From Halorubrum sp. PV6 (GTDB taxonomy: Archaea; Halobacteriota; Halobacteria; Halobacteriales; Haloferacaceae), in the NCBI RefSeq assembly GCF_003990725.2, contig NZ_CP030064.1, forward strand, positions 806,001-870,000: DNA of 64,000 nucleotides, in the 5' to 3' direction. The notes under the pieces were generated by a model. It was not told the origin of the DNA, made no database searches, and was given only the letters and a program-made list of their open reading frames with translations. This document shows positions 1-7,483 of the stretch, piece by piece. The translations under genes and the position numbers were made by a program. Within the stretch, counting starts at the first letter, position 1; the number at the start of each line of letters is the position of its first letter.

Positions 1-427
1 GCGCGACGAGCAGCAGCGACCCGTTCCAGCCGGTCGACGACGTGACGAGGATACCGATCGCCACTCCGGCGAACGCGGTGTGCGCGAGCGTCTCGCCGAT
101 CAGCGCCATCTCGCGGTGGACGAGGAACGACCCCACGAGGGGGGCGACGATGCCGACGAGCACGCCGGTCGCCATCGACTGCCACATGATCGGGTGGCGG
201 AACACGTTCGTGCCGAACGCGGCGTCCATCCCGCGACCGACCGACCGGAACCCGGCGTACAGGTCACTCGCCACCGGGAGGTCCTGCGCCCAGTAGAGCA
301 GGAGAAATCCGAGCATGCAGACGGCGACGACGCCCGTGACCGCGATGCCGGCGAGTTCCGCGGTCCGGCGAAGCCCCCGACTGGGCGGTCCGTGAGTCTC
401 GCCGTTTGTCGGCGGCGTGTCGCTCAT
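1..427 (-). CDS. znuB: Metal ABC transporter permease, ZnuB/MntB type (3' part missing)
   Basis: Integral membrane channel subunit of a divalent-metal importer of the ABC-3 family. 142 residues are visible before the window edge. They start MSDTPPTNGETHGPPSRGLR, followed by a first membrane helix near residues 24-43 and a second near 85-105. The motif HREMALIGETLAHTAFAGVA near 106-125 is typical of this permease family. The ATG overlaps the stop of the upstream ATPase gene (TAATG), so the two are translationally coupled. Together with the ATPase and binding lipoprotein it forms a complete importer, probably for Zn2+ (His-rich partner). Mn2+ or Fe2+ cannot be excluded. Confidence 0.9.
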   Translation of the reverse strand, partial: MSDTPPTNGETHGPPSRGLRRTAELAGIAVTGVVAVCMLGFLLLYWAQDLPVASDLYAGFRSVGRGMDAAFGTNVFRHPIMWQSMATGVLVGIVAPLVGSFLVHREMALIGETLAHTAFAGVAIGILVTSSTGWNGSLLLVA

Positions 428-1167
428 TAGTGGTGGTGGTGGACGACCTGTCCGGTGCTGCCGTACGCCTCCGCGAGGGCGTCGCTCTCGACGAACGACT
501 CGGTGTCCCCGTGATGGTACAGCTCGGTGTTGATACAGGCGATTCGGCTCGCTCGGTCGGTGACGACGCCGATGTCGTGTTCGATGAGGATGATGGTGAT
601 CCCGTCGTCGTTGAGCTCGTCGAGGAGGGCGTAGAAGGCGTCGCGCGACTCGGCGTCGACGCCGACGGTCGGCTCGTCGAGCGCGAGCAGGTCGGCGTCG
701 CTCGCCAGCGCCCGCGCGATGTACGCCCGCTGTTTCTGGCCGCCCGACAGCTCCGAGACGAGCCGGTCGGCCAGTTCGCCGATGCCGACCGTCTCGATGG
801 CGTCGTCAACGGCGGCGCGGTCGTCGGCCGAGAGCCGCCCGCGGCCGGCGTGCGCGAACCGGCCCATGGTGACGCACTCCCGAACCGTGACCGGCATGGC
901 GCCGCCGCGGCTCGTCGCCTTCTGTGAGACGTATCCGATCCGACCGCCGTCGTCGAACTCGTCGACGGGACGGCCGAACAGCTCGACCGACCCCTCGTCG
1001 GGCCGGTGCAGCCCGAGCATGAGGTGGAGCAGGGTGGTCTTCCCGGACCCGTTCGGACCGACGAGGCCGAGGAACTCCCCCGCCTCGACTCGCAGAGAGA
1101 CGTCGCTCACGGCGACCGTGTCGCCGTAGGAGAACGTCACGCCGTCGAGGTCGACAATCGCGCTCAC
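427..1167 (-). CDS. znuC: Metal ABC transporter ATP-binding protein, ZnuC type
   Basis: Cytoplasmic ATPase that powers the metal importer. From the GTG start at 1167 it is 246 aa. Walker A GPNGSGKT is at about 37-44, the ABC signature LSGGQKQR at 140-147 and Walker B LLALDEPT at about 160-167. The C-terminus ends in four histidines. The frame stays open to a GTG at 1263 that overlaps the lipoprotein stop (GTGA), but the extra 32 residues look unlike the family. A TATA-like stretch (about 1198-1206 on the minus strand) precedes the 1167 GTG at leaderless spacing, so I chose 1167. Coupled initiation at 1263 remains possible. Confidence 0.92.
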   Translation of the reverse strand: MSAIVDLDGVTFSYGDTVAVSDVSLRVEAGEFLGLVGPNGSGKTTLLHLMLGLHRPDEGSVELFGRPVDEFDDGGRIGYVSQKATSRGGAMPVTVRECVTMGRFAHAGRGRLSADDRAAVDDAIETVGIGELADRLVSELSGGQKQRAYIARALASDADLLALDEPTVGVDAESRDAFYALLDELNDDGITIILIEHDIGVVTDRASRIACINTELYHHGDTESFVESDALAEAYGSTGQVVHHHH

Positions 1168-1259
1168 GTGGTGTGTGCCAGATGGGTCGCCCGCACGTTT
1201 ATCTCTTTTACTCCGCGCTTCGGGGCCGCCATCCCGCGTATCGCGCCGGTGTGTCCCGC

Positions 1260-2330
1260 TCACTGCGCGTCGAACGCCCGTTTAAACGCGGGGATGTTGA
1301 CCTCGGTCATCTGCTCGAGGTAACCGTACCCGGCGTCGTTCCACTCGCGGGTCGTCCCGCCGGCGGGCGTGACCGGAACCGCCGCGGTCGCGTCGCTGTT
1401 CTCGACTATCGACTCCGCGAGCCGCGACGACTGGAAACGGTCGTACAACACCGTGTCGATCCCCTCGCTGTCGACGAGGTCGATCGTGTCGGCGATCTCC
1501 GTCTGCGTCGGCTCGTTCTGCGGCGAGACGCCGACCGGCGAGTGAAAGCGGAACCCGTAGCGAGCCTCCAAGTACTGGAAGGAGTTGTGGCCCGCCATCA
1601 CGGCCACGTCGCGCGCGGCGGTGTCGGCGATGGACTGGAACGCGTCGTCGACGGCGGCGAGTTCCTCGCCGTACGCGGCCGCGTTGTCGGCGTACGCCTC
1701 GGCGTTGTCCGGGTCCGCCTCCGAGAGGCCCGCCGCGATCGTCTCGACGATGTCGGCCGCGAACACCGGGTCGACCCAGACGTGCGGATCGTGCCGGCTG
1801 CCCTCGTGCTCGTCGCCGCCGTGTTCGTCGTGGCTGTGTTCGTCGCCGCCGTGTTCGTGGCTCGTGTCCTCGTGTTCGTCGTCGTGGCTCTGGGTCTCCT
1901 CCGACTCGTGGCCGGCTTCCGCGTGAGAGTGGTCCCACTCGAGGAGGTCGCCCTCGAGGCCCGCGAGGCCGTCGATCACGGCCACCGTGTCGTAGTCGGC
2001 TTCGAGCGTCGCGGCGAGGTCCTGCGCCCACGAGAACTCCGGGTTGTCGAGGTAGACGAACGCGTCCGTCGACGCGACGTCTGCGGCGAGCGTCCCGTCC
2101 GGCGTCCACCCGTGGCCGAGCTGCCCCACGTCGACGGGGTCCTCGAAGGTCGCGTGGTCCCCCGCGACCTGGTTCGCCCAGTCGTGCAGCGTGAAGAAGG
2201 CGGCGTAGCCGGAGTCGAACTCCTCGGACCCGCCGCTCGCGGTGTCGGAACAGCCCGCCAACGACGCCGCCGTCCCGGCGAGCGCGATCCCCGCACCGCG
2301 CCGCAGCACCGACCGCCGTGAGTGTGTCAT
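1260..2330 (-). CDS. znuA: Metal-binding Tat lipoprotein, ZnuA type (cluster A-I)
   Basis: Extracellular substrate-binding lipoprotein of the importer (356 aa). The N-terminus SRRSVLRRG with a hydrophobic stretch and lipobox LAGC (Cys27) indicates Tat export and lipid anchoring, the usual haloarchaeal route. Residues about 130-185 form a long His/Asp/Glu-rich loop (HSHDEHGGDEHEG and similar) followed by DPHVWVDP. Such loops are characteristic of ZnuA-type zinc-binding proteins. Later conserved segments include MAGHNSFQYLEARYGF. It is first in the operon, upstream of the ATPase and permease. The His-rich loop argues for zinc over manganese, but this is inferred. Confidence 0.92.
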   Translation of the reverse strand: MTHSRRSVLRRGAGIALAGTAASLAGCSDTASGGSEEFDSGYAAFFTLHDWANQVAGDHATFEDPVDVGQLGHGWTPDGTLAADVASTDAFVYLDNPEFSWAQDLAATLEADYDTVAVIDGLAGLEGDLLEWDHSHAEAGHESEETQSHDDEHEDTSHEHGGDEHSHDEHGGDEHEGSRHDPHVWVDPVFAADIVETIAAGLSEADPDNAEAYADNAAAYGEELAAVDDAFQSIADTAARDVAVMAGHNSFQYLEARYGFRFHSPVGVSPQNEPTQTEIADTIDLVDSEGIDTVLYDRFQSSRLAESIVENSDATAAVPVTPAGGTTREWNDAGYGYLEQMTEVNIPAFKRAFDAQ

Positions 2331-2344
2331 ACCGATCGATACCG

Positions 2345-2377
2345 CCGGTTAATAGAAAAAGGTTGTTATTTCACAAC
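2345..2377 (-). promoter_or_regulatory. znuA promoter with overlapping inverted repeat (candidate metalloregulator operator)
   Basis: On the minus strand a TATA-like element TTCTATTAAC (2358-2349) lies about 25 bp before the ATG at 2330, as expected for a leaderless haloarchaeal transcript. Directly upstream, at 2362-2377, is the inverted repeat GTTGT-6-ACAAC. It overlaps the expected BRE region and is well placed to block transcription. A DtxR/SirR-like or Zur-like repressor would be a natural binder; the regulator itself is not in the window. Confidence 0.5.
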
Positions 2378-2381
2378 TCTG

Positions 2382-2429
2382 GATTAATAACTCGGGCGTC
2401 GAGAGCGGCGCCGATTAACAACTCGGCGG
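2382..2429. repeat. Pair of imperfect direct repeats upstream of znuA
   Basis: GATTAATAACTCGGG (2382-2396) recurs as GATTAACAACTCGGC (2413-2427), spaced 31 bp, just upstream of the znuA promoter. This AT-rich pair stands out in GC-rich surroundings. Three helical turns between copies would suit regulator binding on one DNA face. Function is inferred only. Confidence 0.45.
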
Positions 2430-2467
2430 GCGGCGCCCGACCGGCCGGAGACGGTCGGCGACGCGGC

Positions 2468-2959
2468 TCACTCGGTCAGGTCGACGACCGTCGCGCCGGC
2501 GAGGTCCGCGAGCCGTCGCGGCGCAATGGGAAACACGGCCTCCGGCGTCCCCGCCGCGCCGTAGACGGTCTCGTACCCGGTCAGCGTCGGGTCGAAGACG
2601 GTCGGGAAGTCGGCGTCGTGACAGATCGGGGGGACGCCGCCGATGCTCCACCCGACGCGCTCGCGGATTCGCTCGGGGTCGGCCATCGCCGCGTCGGCCG
2701 CGTCGAAGTGGGCCGCGACCGCGGCCAGGTCGAGTCGGTTCGCGCCGCTCGTGATCGCGGCGACGAGTCGGTCCGTGTCGGCACCGTCGCCCTCGGAGAG
2801 CGAGACGACGATGGTGGACGCGATCGCCGCGGTGTCGCACCCGACAGCGTCGGCCGCGGCGGCGGCCGTCTTCGTTCCCGCGTCGAACTCCAGCGCGTCG
2901 ATGTCGACGCCGTACCGATCCGCCGCCCGCGCCGCGAACTCCGCCGTGCGCTCGTGCAT
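2468..2959 (-). CDS. YbaK/EbsC-family aminoacyl-tRNA deacylase
   Basis: 163 aa, a single YbaK/ProX-type editing domain. Family members hydrolyse mis-charged tRNA (often Cys-tRNA-Pro or Ala-tRNA-Pro). Typical segments are visible: a conserved early lysine (GTKTAAAAADAVGC), the central SGANRLDLAAVAAHF and the glycine-rich GWSIGGVPPICHD. It is a stand-alone cytosolic protein. The start ATG at 2959 fits the family length. Which mischarged tRNA it edits cannot be told from sequence. Confidence 0.85.
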   Translation of the reverse strand: MHERTAEFAARAADRYGVDIDALEFDAGTKTAAAAADAVGCDTAAIASTIVVSLSEGDGADTDRLVAAITSGANRLDLAAVAAHFDAADAAMADPERIRERVGWSIGGVPPICHDADFPTVFDPTLTGYETVYGAAGTPEAVFPIAPRRLADLAGATVVDLTE

Positions 2960-3045
2960 GGACGATCGAGGCCCGCGGACCGCTAAGAAACTCCCGGCCG
3001 CGACGCGCCGTCTCGACTCACCGACCGACGAGCGCGAACCGACCG

Positions 3046-3771
3046 CTACCGCGTCCGCAACTCGTCTTTGTCCTTTATGACGCGGGCGTCGCCCTCGCCG
3101 GACGTGACCTCGTTGACGAGGTCATAGAGGTCGTTTTGCAGCCCCGCGGGGAAGGTCAACACGCCGACCCACGACCCGTCGTTTTGCCACTCTTCGCGCT
3201 CTAAGTCGCCGAACTCGCGGACCTGTGCCTGTCCGGAGCCGGCGTAGTCGGCCGGCAGTTGGACCGCCATCGTCACCTCTTCGAACCGGATCGGGATGAC
3301 GGGCCGGAGCGCTTCGAGGGCGTCGTCGACCTGGTTTTCGACCGGCTCCATCGGGTCGACCTGGAAGCCGGCCTCGGTCAGCGCGCGCTCGATTCGCTCG
3401 GGCGGGTGCGGGGAGTCGTCCATCTGCGGGTTCACCGCGTTGCGCGTGATGGTGGTCACGAGTTGGTTGTGCTTCCGCTCTTGCATCTCCTCGCGCTGTT
3501 CGGCGGTGATCTGTATCTCGCCGCGCCTGACGATCTCGGGGATTATCTCCAGCGGGTCCGTCGTCTCGAAGACCGTCTCTAAGTCCGCCTCAGCCGGCCT
3601 GTCGCCACGAGACGCGTTCTCGAACACGTCCTCGGCGGCGATGACGTCCTGCAGTTCTCCGTCGAACTCGCCCCGCTTCATCGAGAGCGCGGCCTCCGGA
3701 TCGATCAGCACCTCGAACCGTTCGCCGTGCGACTCCAAGCGGGCCGTCACGGCCTCGTCGAGCGATATCAT
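3046..3771 (-). CDS. sdo1: Ribosome maturation protein SDO1 (SBDS homologue)
   Basis: 241 aa archaeal SBDS protein. SBDS-family proteins act on the large ribosomal subunit; in eukaryotes they release eIF6 with EFL1. The N-terminal domain contains VLIDPEAALSMKRGEFDG. The middle helical domain has the conserved QMDDSPHPPERIERALTEAG. The C-terminal ferredoxin-like domain has ALRPVIPIRFEEVTMAVQLP. The frame extends 69 residues further upstream, but that extension is Arg-rich and unlike the family. ATG at 3771 gives the normal N-terminus and a leaderless-style start. Confidence 0.93.
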   Translation of the reverse strand: MISLDEAVTARLESHGERFEVLIDPEAALSMKRGEFDGELQDVIAAEDVFENASRGDRPAEADLETVFETTDPLEIIPEIVRRGEIQITAEQREEMQERKHNQLVTTITRNAVNPQMDDSPHPPERIERALTEAGFQVDPMEPVENQVDDALEALRPVIPIRFEEVTMAVQLPADYAGSGQAQVREFGDLEREEWQNDGSWVGVLTFPAGLQNDLYDLVNEVTSGEGDARVIKDKDELRTR

Positions 3772-3844
3772 ATCTCCCGCTACCACCCCTACGGTGAAAA
3801 AGCCTCCCGCGCCGCCGATGGAGTCGCCTCGCCGCGCGTTCAGG

Positions 3845-4045
3845 TCACCCGCCCGCCGACGGGCGCTCGTCCGTCCACGCCTCGCGACAGGCCTGCGAAC
3901 AGAAGTGTCGATGCACCGCGTCGTCGCCGTCGACCCACGTGACGGTTCGGCGGCCGACGCCGAGCGCCGGGTCCCCACAACTCGCGCAGCGCGGCGCGGA
4001 CTCCTCGTCGACGTCCTCCTCGAGGTCGGAAGTCGGGTCTACCAT
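3845..4045 (-). CDS. Small zinc-finger protein, unknown role
   Basis: 66 aa. One CxxC pair (CASCGDP) and a second half HFCSQACREAW make a TRASH/MYM-like single zinc-binding unit (Cys-x2-Cys ... Cys-x3-Cys). The N-terminus is acidic. Such mini-proteins are common in haloarchaea, and most have no assigned function. It lies just upstream of sdo1 on the same strand with a 73 bp gap, so co-transcription is possible. Confidence 0.75.
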   Translation of the reverse strand: MVDPTSDLEEDVDEESAPRCASCGDPALGVGRRTVTWVDGDDAVHRHFCSQACREAWTDERPSAGG

Positions 4046-4106
4046 ACCCGTTCGTACACCCCCGGCTACTTGAACCTGCGAGGGGCGGCAGTTCTAGCCG
4101 TGCGAC

Positions 4107-5576
4107 TCACTCCCGAACGGGCCGCCCGTCGCCCATCCCCGATCGGTTCCCGCGTCGCCGTCGGTCGGTCGAGGCCGGCGTCAGCGAGGGGTGTTCGACC
4201 GTGAGTTCCGAATCGGGCGTCGGATCGAGAATCGTTCGCTCCCGGCCGTCCGGCCACCGGACGTGGACGCGGAGCGGGGTCGCGCCGCCGAGCCCGAAGT
4301 GGGCGACCGGCTCCGTCTGGCAGAGGCAGCCGCCGCCGGCGTCGACCGTGCGTCGCTGCTCACCGTCGTCGGTCCTGAGCCGGACCACGGCGCCTCGCGC
4401 GGGAGCCCCGTGGCGGGTCGTCGGGCGGACCCGGAGCCACCCGGCGGCCGTCGCGCTCGGGTCCTTATAAATCGAGATCGGCTGGGCGGCGACCTCGCCG
4501 TGGACGACGAGCAGTTCCAAGACGCCGTCGGCGTCGATGTCCGCCGCCACCGCGCCGGTTCCGAAGCCGTCCGGCTCGGCGGCCGGGCCGGGGTCGACGC
4601 GACGCCAGGGGGTGTCGCCGCCGGACGCGTCGGGGTCGCCCCCCCGCTCACCCTCCCGTGCGAACAGCCGGTTGGGTTCGCCGGAGGCGTTGAAGAACAG
4701 CTCCTCGCGGCCGTCGTTGTCGAAGTCGGCGGCGACGACGGTTCGGATACGCCCCGTCTCGCGGAACGCCGGCGGCGCCGCGTCGACGAAGCCGTCTCCG
4801 GGCGACTGACGGAGGAGCCGGTTCGCCCCGCCCTCGTTCCCGATGGCGACGGCGAACCGCCCGCCCTCGTCGACGAGGGCCGCCCCTCGCGTGTCGCCCG
4901 CGGGATCGGAGAGCGCGGCGTCGCCGGCGGTCCGGTCGTAGTGACCCCCCTCGTTCCGGAACAGGTGGTTCGGGCCGCGCTCGACGCCGGCGAACAGGTC
5001 GCCTTCCCCCGAGCAGTCGGGGACCGCGAGCAGCGACCGACAGCCCTCGTCGACTGTCAGCCCTACCGCGTCGGCCATGTCGGTTATCTCGCCGTCGTCC
5101 CCGACTTCGTAGAACGCCAGGGGCGCGGTGTACCCGGAGACGGCGACGCCGTACCGGCCGGTCCCGAGGCGGTCGAGCGCGGCGACGGAGCGTCCGGCCC
5201 GGACCGCGAGTCGGTCGGCGTTCACGTCGAGTGCGAACAGATCGATCCAGCGGTAGCGCTCCGATTCGAGCCGGTTTAAGAGCAGGTCCGGATCGCCGCC
5301 CCCGTCGACGCCCTTGGTGCAGTTGTGGACGTACACCTCCTCGCAGCCGTCGGCGTCGAGGTCGGCTGCGCACACGCCCATCCCGTGTCTGGTTCCGTCG
5401 GCGACGATGCCGCAGGCCGTGTCGACGAAGCGGTCGCCGTCGCGGGCGTACAGGCGGTTCGGCTCGCCGTAGCCGGCGACGAACACGAGCGGGCCGTCCC
5501 GGCCGGGCGTCACCGCGACGCCGTAGCCTCGGACCGGGTCGTCGTCGGCGACGAGGTCGGACCGCTCGGTGAACAT
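4107..5576 (-). CDS. FG-GAP/VCBS repeat protein with C-terminal ASPIC/UnbV domain (CRTAC1-like)
   Basis: 489 aa. Several calcium-loop repeats of the form D-x-D-x-D-G are visible: ADLDADGCEEVYV, AADFDNDGREELFFN and AADIDADGVLELLVV, giving a predicted beta-propeller. The last ~75 residues (GAPARGAVVRLRTDDGEQ... HFGLGGATPLRVHVRWPDG) match the ASPIC/UnbV module found in CRTAC1-type proteins. No signal peptide or lipobox is seen at the N-terminus (MFTERSDLVADDDP), which is odd for a family that is usually secreted. The function is unknown; a binding scaffold is likely. Confidence 0.85.
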   Translation of the reverse strand: MFTERSDLVADDDPVRGYGVAVTPGRDGPLVFVAGYGEPNRLYARDGDRFVDTACGIVADGTRHGMGVCAADLDADGCEEVYVHNCTKGVDGGGDPDLLLNRLESERYRWIDLFALDVNADRLAVRAGRSVAALDRLGTGRYGVAVSGYTAPLAFYEVGDDGEITDMADAVGLTVDEGCRSLLAVPDCSGEGDLFAGVERGPNHLFRNEGGHYDRTAGDAALSDPAGDTRGAALVDEGGRFAVAIGNEGGANRLLRQSPGDGFVDAAPPAFRETGRIRTVVAADFDNDGREELFFNASGEPNRLFAREGERGGDPDASGGDTPWRRVDPGPAAEPDGFGTGAVAADIDADGVLELLVVHGEVAAQPISIYKDPSATAAGWLRVRPTTRHGAPARGAVVRLRTDDGEQRRTVDAGGGCLCQTEPVAHFGLGGATPLRVHVRWPDGRERTILDPTPDSELTVEHPSLTPASTDRRRRGNRSGMGDGRPVRE

Positions 5577-5683
5577 GGCCGTTCGTCACCGCTCGGGGGA
5601 TAAGAACTCATGGGTCCGCTCGAACACAGATGTATACGGAAGCGCGGGCGCGGTCACCCGTTTATAAATGCCCGCCGGAAGCG

Positions 5684-7483
5684 CTACGCGAGGACGAAGA
5701 CGAACAGCGCGACGCCGGCCGCGAGCGTCAACAGGAGGACGCTGCGGCCGATTCCCGCCCGAATCTCGACGTCGACGCCCGCGCGTCCGAGCGCCTCTCG
5801 CGGGTTCATCGCGGTCCACTCGACCGCCGCGACCGTGCGCATCACGGCGCGGTCGACGGCGCCCCACAGCTCGGTGACGCCCCAGACGGTCCCGCGGGCG
5901 AGGTAGAACACGGCCGGGTACGTCGCCGAGTCGGCGTCGGGCATCCGATGGGCGAGCCAGCCGAGCGGGCGCTTCAGGGCGAAGAAGCCGACGAACCCGC
6001 TCACGAGCAGCGCCCCGCTCTCGGTCAGGTGTTTCGTGCTGTAGGGTTTGAAGTACACGTCCTCGCTGAGGATGATGTCCGTAAACGGCATCAGCTCGAT
6101 GAGCTGGTAGTAGAACACGCCGAAGAAGACGCAGGCCCCGCCGGCCAGCACCATCCCGGCGGTCTGGAACGGCGTGGCGTCTTTCGGCGACAGCGACGCC
6201 GACCCGTGGAAGAACATGTAGTAGCCGAGCTTGATGAACGACATGAACGTCCCCACGCCGCCGAGGATCAGCAGCCACCAGAGGAGCCCCTCGCCGAGGA
6301 GCAGCTCGAAGTTGTGGAGCTCGTGGGCGGAGTCGATCACCATCCCCTTCGAAATGAACCCGTTGAACCCCGGCACCGCGGTAATCGACGCCGCGCCGAC
6401 GACGTAGACGAGGAACGTGACCGGCATCTCCCGCCAGAGCCCGCCCATCTCCCGGATGTCCTCGACGCCGGTCCGGTAGATCACCACGCCGACCGTCATG
6501 AACAGGAGGCTCTTATAAAGAACGTTGTTGAACAGGTGTGCGAACCCCCCGACGACGGCGAAATCGCCGGAATTACCGGCGAGCGTCGCGAGCCCGAAGC
6601 CGGCCAGCATGTACCCGAGCTGGGCCTGAATGTGGTACGACAGCAGCCGCCGAGGGTCGTACTGCAACAGCGCGAAGAAGGCGCCGTAGACGGCCATGAA
6701 CCCGCCGAGGTACGCCAGCCACATGCCGCCCTCGGGGAACGCCCGGTACATCACGTACGCCGCCGTCTTCGTCGTGAACACCGAGAGGAACACCGACGCC
6801 GCGACGTGCGGCCGCGGGTACGTGTCCGGGAGCCACGTGTGCAGGAAAATGAACCCGCAGTTGACGCCGATACCGATCGCCGCGAGCAGGGTCGCGCTGG
6901 CGTGGATCCCGGTCGTCGCCGAGAAGAGGAATATCTCGGCGGCCGGCACGCTCCCGAGCATCGACGCGCCGTGAACGGCGACCGCGCCGAGGAGGAACGT
7001 CCCGCCGATGCCGTGGAACAGCGCGTAGCGGTAGCCGGCCCGCACCGCCGCCCCGCCGTACTGCCACACGAGCAGCGTCGAGGTGACGGCCATCAGCTCC
7101 CAGAAGAAGATCAGGGTGAGCCAGTCGCCGGCGTAGATGGTCCCGAGCGTCGAGGAGACGTACACCATCGCAAACGCCGTGACCCACGTCGGCGCGTCGG
7201 TGCCGTACGCGTACAGCACCGCCGCCGTCGCGAGGAACCCGACCACGACGCCCATCAAAAGCGAGAACTGGTCGACGTTGAACAGCACTACGTCGAAGCC
7301 GAACAGCTGCGTCGCGACGTGGGCCCCGGTCCCGCCGTCGCCGAGCAGCACCGCCTGCACGAACGTGAACAGCGTCGCCAGCGCGGCCGCCGCGTGCCCG
7401 GCGCGACGCGGGAGCGCGAGGACGAGGAACGCCGCCGCCGCGAGCACGACGTAGGGCGGCAACGAGGTGAGCACGGCGTTCAT
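5684..7483 (-). CDS. Mrp/NuoL-type proton-conducting membrane subunit (third large subunit)
   Basis: 599 aa with many membrane helices, of the proton-translocating NuoL/M/N and MrpA/D superfamily. The conserved membrane glutamate (FFWELMA) and channel lysine (FTTKTAAYVMY) are present, as is the HTWLPDTYPRPHV segment. It is the last gene of the antiporter operon, and its ATG overlaps the preceding stop (ATGA). The long C-terminal part resembles MrpA/NuoL more than MrpD. Its expected role is to couple H+ movement to Na+ or K+ extrusion. Confidence 0.88.
   Translation of the reverse strand: MNAVLTSLPPYVVLAAAAFLVLALPRRAGHAAAALATLFTFVQAVLLGDGGTGAHVATQLFGFDVVLFNVDQFSLLMGVVVGFLATAAVLYAYGTDAPTWVTAFAMVYVSSTLGTIYAGDWLTLIFFWELMAVTSTLLVWQYGGAAVRAGYRYALFHGIGGTFLLGAVAVHGASMLGSVPAAEIFLFSATTGIHASATLLAAIGIGVNCGFIFLHTWLPDTYPRPHVAASVFLSVFTTKTAAYVMYRAFPEGGMWLAYLGGFMAVYGAFFALLQYDPRRLLSYHIQAQLGYMLAGFGLATLAGNSGDFAVVGGFAHLFNNVLYKSLLFMTVGVVIYRTGVEDIREMGGLWREMPVTFLVYVVGAASITAVPGFNGFISKGMVIDSAHELHNFELLLGEGLLWWLLILGGVGTFMSFIKLGYYMFFHGSASLSPKDATPFQTAGMVLAGGACVFFGVFYYQLIELMPFTDIILSEDVYFKPYSTKHLTESGALLVSGFVGFFALKRPLGWLAHRMPDADSATYPAVFYLARGTVWGVTELWGAVDRAVMRTVAAVEWTAMNPREALGRAGVDVEIRAGIGRSVLLLTLAAGVALFVFVLA

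Noticed and set aside
42-927. Plus-strand open frames covering the metal-importer genes
   Set aside because: Arg/Ala/Gly-rich shadows of the minus-strand ABC permease and ATPase, which have full family motifs.
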